A stretch of DNA of 6,697 bases, taken from positions 1 to 6,697 of the forward strand of contig JBMNNN010000116.1 in assembly GCA_050942555.1 (NCBI GenBank), in the 5' to 3' direction. The notes beneath the pieces were generated by a model. The model searched no databases. It saw only the letters and a list, made by a program, of their open reading frames with translations, and was not told the origin of the DNA. The DNA comes from JAAYXU01 sp050942555. Lineage in GTDB: Bacteria > Bacillota > Clostridia > Christensenellales > UMGS416. Both the position numbers and the translations under genes were made by a program. Below are positions 1 to 3,936 of this stretch, piece by piece (positions within the stretch are counted from its first letter, which is position 1; each line of letters opens with the position of its first letter).

Positions 1-345
1 CCCGTCGGGGGTTGTCTTCCCCTCCTCGATGCCGAGCTCTTCCTTGAGCCTGTCCAGCACCTTCTGTGCGCCACGAACGTAGCAGGCCGTGCCCAGGCAC
101 ACGCTCACTGTGTTCTCGCCGTTTGGTTCCAGCTTAAACTGCGAGTAGAACGTTGCCACGCCGTAAACCTTTACGAGCGGAACGTCCAGTCCTCGCGCGA
201 TATAATCCTGCACCTCTATGGGCAGATATCCGAAGAGATTCTGCGCCGCCTGCATGACCGGCATCAGCGGTCCCTTCTGATCCTTATACCGGGCGATGAC
301 CTGCTCCAGCGCTTCAAAAAGCTTCGGATCCAGCTTCTTTCCCAT
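1..345 (-). CDS. nuoE: NuoE-like [2Fe-2S] subunit of NADH-linked [FeFe]-hydrogenase (partial, C-terminus off the window)
   Basis: The 115 visible residues are the N-terminal part of the thioredoxin-like [2Fe-2S] subunit known as NuoE, HndA or HydC. In fermentative Clostridia it passes electrons between an NADH-binding NuoF-like subunit and a cytoplasmic [FeFe]-hydrogenase. Seen directly: an N-terminal helical segment (residues 1-30, rich in Lys and Glu), the family signature around LFGYLP (residues 37-42), V-YGVATFYSQF (60-70), and the first cluster pair C83-x4-C88 in VCLGTACYVRGA. The second cysteine pair expected in the family lies beyond position 1. The start ATG at 345 has a GGGAGGG ribosome binding site about 8 bases upstream. 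An extended -10 box and a Rex-like operator precede it. NuoF and hydrogenase genes probably follow outside the window. It could also belong to a formate dehydrogenase or another NuoEF module; the family call is firm, the complex is inferred. Confidence 0.93.
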   Translation of the reverse strand, partial: MGKKLDPKLFEALEQVIARYKDQKGPLMPVMQAAQNLFGYLPIEVQDYIARGLDVPLVKVYGVATFYSQFKLEPNGENTVSVCLGTACYVRGAQKVLDRLKEELGIEEGKTTPDG

Positions 346-350
346 AATAC

Positions 351-358
351 TACCCTCC
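351..358 (-). promoter_or_regulatory. Ribosome binding site of nuoE
   Basis: On the minus strand CGGGAGGG lies just upstream of ATG 345, with TAGTAT as the spacer. It is a strong Shine-Dalgarno match and fixes the nuoE start. Confidence 0.7.
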
Positions 359-368
359 CGCGCAAAGA

Positions 369-386
369 TTGATAATTTTTTAACAA
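369..386 (-). promoter_or_regulatory. Rex-type operator upstream of nuoE
   Basis: An 18-bp inverted repeat reads TTGATAA-TTTT-TTAACAA on the plus strand (TTGTTAA-AAAA-TTATCAA on the minus strand). It differs by one base from the known clostridial Rex consensus TTGTTAA-N4-TTAACAA. It sits 24 bases upstream of the nuoE ATG and about 14 bases downstream of the extended -10 box, roughly over +8 to +25 of the inferred transcript. A bound Rex would block initiation or elongation. Rex is the NADH/NAD+ sensing repressor that controls fermentative dehydrogenases and hydrogenases, so the site and the gene fit each other. The match is seen; binding is inferred. Confidence 0.78.
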
Positions 387-399
387 CCTGCCCGATGCA

Positions 400-408
400 A
401 TTATATCA
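400..408 (-). promoter_or_regulatory. nuoE: Extended -10 promoter for nuoE
   Basis: On the minus strand TGATATAAT is a perfect extended -10 element (TG-N-TATAAT). There is no clear -35 box at 17 bp, which is usual for extended -10 promoters. TTGACT at 411-416 is too close to serve as its -35. Transcription would begin near 393 and run into the Rex-like site. Confidence 0.6.
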
Positions 409-454
409 CAAGTCAACATAAATGGCGATGGTAGAGTTTACAATTATCACGTGT

Positions 455-485
455 ATTATATACTCAAAATGTTAATTATGGTCAA
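455..485 (-). promoter_or_regulatory. Second candidate promoter for nuoE
   Basis: On the minus strand a TTGACC -35 box (480-485) is followed by TATATA at a 17-bp spacing (457-462), or TATAAT at 19 bp (455-460). This would give a longer leader for nuoE. The region is AT-rich, so chance matches are easy, but the -35 is five-sixths consensus. Confidence 0.4.
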
Positions 486-490
486 TTAAC
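471..490. repeat. Inverted repeat over the distal -35 box (candidate operator)
   Basis: Perfect 7-bp arms GTTAATT (471-477) and AATTAAC (484-490) flank a 6-bp centre, and the right arm overlaps the TTGACC -35 box at 480-485. The GTTAA/TTAAC arms resemble Rex half-sites, but the spacing is wrong for a canonical Rex dimer site. It may be an operator for another dimeric regulator or a chance AT-rich palindrome. Confidence 0.4.
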
Positions 491-508
491 TGTAAACGGA
501 TAACAATT

Positions 509-781
509 TTATGGTACTTTGCGGTTTTGCTGTATAATGCGGCACTTTGGGCCTCGATCATACCGGAAGCGGTCAAGGGACGAGAGGGGATCGGTTCGGG
601 CGACCTTCGCATGGTATGGGCAGGCGCGTATGTACTCGCCGCAGTCGATACAGCGCTCGGCGATGATCGCGGCCTTGCCGTCCCGCACGCGGATGGTCTC
701 GGTGGGGCATCCCCGCAGACAGTTCATACAGCCTTTGCATTTGTCCCGGTCCAGCGTGACCGAGTGAAAATACCGGTCCAT
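509..781 (-). CDS. Truncated two-cluster ferredoxin-like protein (remnant of hydrogenase-linked Fe-S regulator)
   Basis: This 90-residue protein begins like the N-terminal ferredoxin domain of a clostridial protein found in hydrogenase gene clusters, in which that domain is normally followed by a [FeFe]-hydrogenase-like domain and a signalling domain. Seen: cluster motif one C15-x2-C18-x2-C21-x3-C25-P is complete. Motif two is C44-x2-C47-x2-Y50-x3-C54-P, with Tyr at the third ligand. Family-like sequence ends at about residue 74 (RFRY); a short unrelated tail and TAA follow. Neither shifted frame restores the expected continuation, so deletion is more likely than a simple frameshift. I chose ATG 781, which matches the usual family start and lies one base after the stop of the upstream HATPase ORF. 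GTG 790 would add three residues and overlap that ORF by 8 bases. It may be a pseudogene or a reduced ferredoxin with one altered cluster. The family resemblance is recalled, not searched. Confidence 0.7.
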   Translation of the reverse strand: MDRYFHSVTLDRDKCKGCMNCLRGCPTETIRVRDGKAAIIAERCIDCGEYIRACPYHAKVARTDPLSSLDRFRYDRGPKCRIIQQNRKVP

Positions 782-782
782 T

Positions 783-1058
783 TCATCCACTTTCTTTGCC
801 GATAATAAACTCCATGTCCATCACAGTACCGCCGGGCGACGAGCGGATGGCAAACCGATCGCTGCACCGGCGCATATTGGGCAGGCCCATGCCCGCCCCG
901 AATCCCATCTCGCGGATCGCCTCGGACGCGGTGGAGTACCCCTCCTGCATCGCAAGCCCGATATCGGGTATGCCCGGCCCGCTGTCCCGGGCCATAAGTC
1001 CGATCGTATCGCGGTCGACGGTCAGCGCAAGCGTGCCGCCCGCGCTGTGTATGACCAT
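783..1058 (-). CDS. N-terminally truncated HATPase (SpoIIAB/RsbW-type anti-sigma-like ATP-binding protein)
   Basis: The 91 residues match the C-terminal part of the small GHKL ATPase that accompanies clostridial hydrogenase operons; full members are about 140 residues. Seen: the G1 box D-S-GPGIPD (residues 25-31), the typical AMQEGYSTA segment, and the G2 glycine-rich lid MGFGAGMGLPN (51-61). The N-box helix (E-x3-N-x3-H), whose Asn coordinates Mg-ATP, is missing: homology begins at MVIHS, immediately after where that Asn should be. Codons upstream of ATG 1058 stay open but do not resemble the family. The start lies 13 bases after the stop of the SPOR gene, with only a weak GGGACGG ribosome binding site. 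The stop overlaps the GTG option of the ferredoxin-like gene. Without the N-box, ATP binding is doubtful, so I read it as a decaying remnant whose frame is still open. Confidence 0.68.
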   Translation of the reverse strand: MVIHSAGGTLALTVDRDTIGLMARDSGPGIPDIGLAMQEGYSTASEAIREMGFGAGMGLPNMRRCSDRFAIRSSPGGTVMDMEFIIGKESG

Positions 1059-1071
1059 GTAATCCGTCCCG

Positions 1072-1992
1072 CTATGCGAGGACGGCCTTATCCGAATACT
1101 GTCGAAACTCGGCCAGCATTCCGATATAATTATACTTTAAATCCGTTAGAATGGCCCCCTCTGTTTCGGACTTCAGCTGCTGACACATCGTGGAAAGCGT
1201 TTGACCCGTCTTGCTGAGCAGCGAAAGGATCCCGCTCAAAACCGGCGAGTCCGACGTGTCGCCCGCGACCGACGAGAGCTCCTCGCCCGCATGGGTCAGA
1301 TCGCGGGCGTATTCCTCAAGGCGCAGCGCCAGCGTCTCGGCGGTAATCTGCCGGGTCTCGTAGCTGGTAATGAGCCCGCGCAGCGATTCGACCGTTTCCG
1401 CCCAGATATCGAAAGCCCGCTGCATCGCGTCGATCTGGGGCTGCGTCGCGACCACCTTGAGGCTGACCGCCGGGATGGCCATTTCGTAGACAAAAGCATC
1501 CATTTTATAAAACGCGGTATAGACGTCGCGGGCCGCCGCCGCTTCGTCCCGGACGAGGAATGCGTCGCCCAGCACCCGGTACAGGTCGCCGTCCTTATAG
1601 ATATAGGCCGCCGCGCCCCGGCTCCTGCAGCCCGACGCCGCGAGCTCCGCGTTCTCCTGCGCGGAAAACGCGCCCCACTGCACGCAGTAGACCCCAAAGC
1701 CCTGCATCTCGACGGAACCCGACACCCGGACGGCCGCGCTCGCGTCGGTCACGCCGGGAGAAGCCGATGCGGGAGCGAGCGATTGCGTCGTGACGGGACT
1801 TGTCCCCGTGACAGGCGGCGTCCGGCCTGAAAGCGGGGCGATGATTCTCTCCGCGATGAACTTCCCGATGTTTCCGACCGCCGCGAACCAGATCATCACG
1901 CCGATGAGCACGATCAGCAGGAAGACCGTGGCGGCGCGATTCGAGGATTGTGCGGGTCTGCGGCTTCTTCTGCGTCTTCGCGTGGCCATCAT
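1072..1992 (-). CDS. Membrane-anchored SPOR-domain protein
   Basis: The protein has 306 residues. An Arg-rich cytoplasmic N-terminus (residues 5-12) is followed by one hydrophobic membrane helix (about 22-40) and a Thr/Pro/Ser/Ala-rich linker (57-90). Next comes a SPOR-like domain (about 97-172) starting G-VYCVQWGAFS and containing YRVLGDAF. The C-terminal 120 residues are predicted largely alpha-helical, with no motif I recognise. SPOR domains bind glycan strands stripped of stem peptides, so the bulk of the protein should lie outside the membrane and act in cell-wall remodelling, division or sporulation. The start ATG 1992 has GGGAG eight bases upstream. ATG 2013 would add seven residues but has no ribosome binding site. 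It is transcribed divergently from the DUF6062-like gene and may read into the HATPase remnant. It is not functionally linked to the hydrogenase genes in any way I can see. Confidence 0.8.
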   Translation of the reverse strand: MMATRRRRRSRRPAQSSNRAATVFLLIVLIGVMIWFAAVGNIGKFIAERIIAPLSGRTPPVTGTSPVTTQSLAPASASPGVTDASAAVRVSGSVEMQGFGVYCVQWGAFSAQENAELAASGCRSRGAAAYIYKDGDLYRVLGDAFLVRDEAAAARDVYTAFYKMDAFVYEMAIPAVSLKVVATQPQIDAMQRAFDIWAETVESLRGLITSYETRQITAETLALRLEEYARDLTHAGEELSSVAGDTSDSPVLSGILSLLSKTGQTLSTMCQQLKSETEGAILTDLKYNYIGMLAEFRQYSDKAVLA

Positions 1993-2035
1993 CACTTCGA
2001 CTCCCATCTTCATAATGTATGAACAGGGTAATATA

Positions 2036-2044
2036 TGCTATACT
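2036..2044 (+). promoter_or_regulatory. Extended -10 promoter for the DUF6062-like gene
   Basis: TGCTATACT is a TG-N-TATACT extended -10 element, about 47 bases before ATG 2091. No good -35 is present at 17 bp. The SPOR gene must also start in this 98-bp divergent region, and the ATATA-rich stretch 2031-2050 could supply its -10 on the other strand. Confidence 0.5.
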
Positions 2045-2090
2045 ATATTCAGGAGCCTGTCCGATCATTCATCGCCGCGGAGGAAGCCGA

Positions 2091-2843
2091 ATGCCATACC
2101 ATATCGATACGATCCCCATCTGGGACGCGGTGCGTTCCGGAAGCGAGTGTCCGCTGTGCACGCTGGCCCAGAGCGTCGAGTGCGGCATGATCGAGCTGTA
2201 CCTTGGCGGGTCGGTCATGGAGCCCGCGACCCGCATCGCGGTCAACGACAGGGGCTTTTGCGCCCGCCATCTGCGCATGCTGTGGGACAGCGAGCAAAAA
2301 CTGCCCCTCGCGCTGATGCTGGATACGAGGATGGATACGCTGCTGGAGAGGCTGCGGCCCCTCCTTCAGGCCGCGTCCGACGAGGCCGCGCGCAAAAAGC
2401 CCAGGAAGCTGATTGCCGCGGCTAAGCTCCTTGACGCGGTCGAAAAGGAATGCGCCAGATGCGTGGTATGCGAGCGCTCGGGCACGATCATGGAGCGGTA
2501 TATAGAGACCATGGCGAGCATGCTGGGCAGCGACGCCGATTTCCGGAAAAGCTTTTCCTCGTGCCGGGGCTTGTGCCAGCCCCATTTCGCCGCCATGCTG
2601 CGGGAGCTTCTAAAGCCCTCGCTGCTGCGCGACCCGCGGCCGCTTATCGCGCTGATGTGCGAGCGGCAGCAGGAAGCCCTCACCCGGCTGCATGAGGAAA
2701 TCCATTTCTTTACCACGAAGTTCAACTACCGCAATACCGACAGGCCCTGGGGCACCGCGAAGGACGCGCCGCAAAGAGCGCTTCAGAAGCTGCGGGGCTA
2801 CAGGGCCGCTCCCGGGGACCAACAGAAGGATGCGGATCCATAG
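2091..2843 (+). CDS. DUF6062 family-like cysteine-rich protein
   Basis: I recognise the opening YHIDTIPIWDA...ECPLC and the LGGSVMEP segment (residues 38-45) as typical of the DUF6062 family, which is common in Clostridia and has no assigned function. The protein is 250 residues, soluble and mainly helical. Seen: two similarly arranged modules. C20-x2-C23 is followed 34 residues later by C57-x2-H60 (GFCARH). C124-x2-C127 is followed 35 residues later by C162-x2-H165 (GLCQPH). This looks like an internal duplication that could bind two metal ions, probably zinc. The start ATG 2091 has GGAGGA at 2079-2084; an in-frame upstream ATG at 2019 lacks a ribosome binding site. It is divergent from the SPOR gene, and the AraC gene downstream has its own promoter, so it is probably monocistronic. 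Function unknown; metal binding is an inference from motif pattern only. Confidence 0.8.
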   Translation: MPYHIDTIPIWDAVRSGSECPLCTLAQSVECGMIELYLGGSVMEPATRIAVNDRGFCARHLRMLWDSEQKLPLALMLDTRMDTLLERLRPLLQAASDEAARKKPRKLIAAAKLLDAVEKECARCVVCERSGTIMERYIETMASMLGSDADFRKSFSSCRGLCQPHFAAMLRELLKPSLLRDPRPLIALMCERQQEALTRLHEEIHFFTTKFNYRNTDRPWGTAKDAPQRALQKLRGYRAAPGDQQKDADP

Positions 2844-2862
2844 CGGTAGCCACTGCGGATCC
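2831..2862 (+). repeat. Direct repeat TGCGGATCC flanking the stop codon of the DUF6062-like gene
   Basis: TGCGGATCC occurs at 2831-2839 and 2854-2862, 23 bp apart, with the TAG stop between the copies. The GGATCC cores are self-complementary, so a weak hairpin is possible. No T-tract follows, so it is not a standard terminator. May be a chance or slippage product. Confidence 0.3.
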
Positions 2863-2897
2863 GGGCCCTGCAGCCGAAAACGTTTTACACGGGCCCT
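2862..2897 (+). repeat. GGGCCC repeats around an AAAACGTTTT palindrome
   Basis: CGGGCCCT appears at 2862-2869 and 2890-2897, and the self-complementary palindrome AAAACGTTTT (2877-2886) lies between them. The paired GGGCCC blocks could form the stem of a hairpin after the DUF6062-like gene, or the central palindrome could be an operator just upstream of the AraC promoter. There is no U-run, so termination is uncertain. Confidence 0.3.
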
Positions 2898-2902
2898 CCG
2901 GC

Positions 2903-2931
2903 TTGCGGCACCGCGGTTGATCTGTTACAAT
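2903..2931 (+). promoter_or_regulatory. Sigma-A type promoter for the AraC-family gene
   Basis: A -35 box TTGCGG (2903-2908) and a -10 box TACAAT (2926-2931) are separated by exactly 17 bp. The -10 is also extended (TG at 2923-2924). Transcription should start near 2938, giving a very short leader before the GGGAGGG ribosome binding site at 2941-2947. Confidence 0.68.
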
Positions 2932-2953
2932 CAGGAAGCAGGGAGGGCATACG

Positions 2954-3838
2954 ATGATTCAGGGAGATGGATTCGGAGCGCTTCAGAAAAAGGACTACTT
3001 TCTGTACAATACCGTCATACTCGAGCAGAGACGGCAGCCGGAGACCGATTTTATCACGCCCAATCCCGGCAGAGACGGTGGAAACGGCATTATCTGCCTC
3101 ATATCGGGCGCGATCGACTACCGGATGAGCGACGGTCCATCCTGCTCGGCTACCGAGGGAGATATCATCTTTTTGCCCAAGCTCAGCCATTACCGGTGCG
3201 CTTTTGCCGCCGGGGAGCGCGAGCCCATTTGCCGGTTCATACTGATCAATTTTGACATCATGGATATGCGCCTGCGGCCCATCGTGCTGTCGGACGTGAT
3301 CCGCGTCATCCGGCCCGAAAATCCAGTCAGCTACGAAAACCGGTTCACCGACCTTTTGCGCCTGTATCGCACAGGCCTTACCCCGCCAGCCCGCATCAAG
3401 GCGCGCGTGTTTGATCTTCTGACCGATATGAGCGGGGAACTGTACCGCGAAAACATGATTTCCCGCGGATGCGAGGCAATCGGTCCGGGTATACGCTATC
3501 TTGAGCAGCATTTCACAGAAAACACGCCGATCGAGGAGCTGGCCGCGCTGTGCTTTGTCAGCCAGACGAGCTTTCGGCGCCTTTTCCGCGAATACACCGG
3601 TATGTCGCCCGTCCGTTACCGCAACGCGCTGCGCATCAGCCGGGCGCGTGAGCTGCTGCAGTCGGGCCTTTTTACCGCGGGAGAAGCGGCCGAGGAGCTG
3701 GGGTTCGGCGACACCGCGTACTTCTGCCGCGTATTCAAGTCGGTCACAGGGACAAGCCCGGGCGAGTTTATCCGCAAAAACGCCGGCCGGTACGGCCATG
3801 CCCCGCTACAGGACGATTTGCAGTCGAAAAAACAATAG
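2954..3838 (+). CDS. AraC-family transcriptional regulator
   Basis: The 294-residue protein has the usual two-part AraC layout. The N-terminal half (about 15-110) looks like a cupin-type ligand pocket, including a GDIIFLPKLSHY strand (69-80) typical of this fold. A linker follows (110-180), then two helix-turn-helix units. HTH one is about 191-237 (TPIEELAALCFVSQTSFRRLFREYTGMSP). HTH two is about 240-276, ending in the family hallmark GFGDTAYFCRVFKSVTGTSPGEFIRK. The start ATG 2954 has GGGAGGG six bases upstream and its own promoter at 2903-2931. The effector is unknown; sugars or sugar acids are common for this type. The isomerase gene starts 98 bp downstream in the same direction, with paired palindromes in the gap, so this protein is the natural candidate to control the isomerase and FAH genes. 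That link is inferred. Confidence 0.9.
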   Translation: MIQGDGFGALQKKDYFLYNTVILEQRRQPETDFITPNPGRDGGNGIICLISGAIDYRMSDGPSCSATEGDIIFLPKLSHYRCAFAAGEREPICRFILINFDIMDMRLRPIVLSDVIRVIRPENPVSYENRFTDLLRLYRTGLTPPARIKARVFDLLTDMSGELYRENMISRGCEAIGPGIRYLEQHFTENTPIEELAALCFVSQTSFRRLFREYTGMSPVRYRNALRISRARELLQSGLFTAGEAAEELGFGDTAYFCRVFKSVTGTSPGEFIRKNAGRYGHAPLQDDLQSKKQ

Positions 3839-3847
3839 AATAACCAC

Positions 3848-3876
3848 TTGCAAATTATTTGCATGTATAGCATAAT
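3848..3876 (+). promoter_or_regulatory. Promoter of the FucI-like isomerase gene
   Basis: TTGCAA (3848-3853) and CATAAT (3871-3876) are separated by exactly 17 bp, giving a sigma-A type promoter. The -35 box lies inside palindrome one, and the predicted start near 3883 lies inside palindrome two, so the promoter looks built for tight control. Confidence 0.6.
3849..3863. promoter_or_regulatory. Palindromic operator 1, TGCAAAT-T-ATTTGCA
   Basis: A perfect 15-bp palindrome with 7-bp arms around one central base overlaps the -35 box of the isomerase promoter. It lies only 10 bp after the AraC stop codon. A near copy lies 33 bp downstream (3882-3896), about three helical turns away and so on the same DNA face. 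This arrangement fits a dimeric regulator at both sites with looping or cooperative binding. The regulator is not identified by sequence. Confidence 0.65.
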
Positions 3877-3881
3877 TATAG

Positions 3882-3896
3882 TGCAAATAATTTTCA
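3882..3896. promoter_or_regulatory. Palindromic operator 2, TGCAAAT-A-ATTTTCA
   Basis: This is a copy of operator 1 with one arm base changed (ATTTTCA for ATTTGCA) plus a different centre. It covers the predicted transcription start of the isomerase gene, so a bound protein should repress. Occurring at exactly 33 bp from the first site makes chance less likely. Confidence 0.6.
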
Positions 3897-3936
3897 TGCG
3901 GGAAGCGGCGTTTTCCCACGGGAAGGATGGATTGGC

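Noticed and set aside
411..416. TTGACT as a -35 box for the TATAAT at 400-405
   Set aside because: The spacing is only 5 bp, so it cannot pair with that -10. The extended TG motif explains the promoter better.
509..600. Simple frameshift as the cause of the short ferredoxin-like protein
   Set aside because: I read both other frames after residue 74. Neither gives the hydrogenase-like continuation expected for the family, so loss of sequence is more likely than a one-base slip.
1201..1830. Plus-strand frame of 209 codons inside the SPOR gene
   Set aside because: The Arg-rich composition typical of a GC-rich wrong-frame reading, no ribosome binding site and no domain; the minus-strand SPOR protein explains the DNA.
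2019..2090. Upstream start at 2019 for the DUF6062-like protein
   Set aside because: There is no ribosome binding site before 2019, and the extra 24 residues do not look like the family. ATG 2091 has GGAGGA and matches the usual N-terminus. The -10 box at 2036-2044 would also fall inside the longer ORF.
2885..3799. Open frame of 304 codons on the minus strand, opposite the AraC gene
   Set aside because: It is the antisense shadow of a well-supported AraC-family gene in GC-rich DNA. It shows no recognisable domain or ribosome binding site.
3849..3896. CRISPR repeats or a catabolite-response (cre) element at the twin palindromes
   Set aside because: There are only two 15-bp copies with an 18-bp gap and no array. 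The central CG of the cre consensus is absent.
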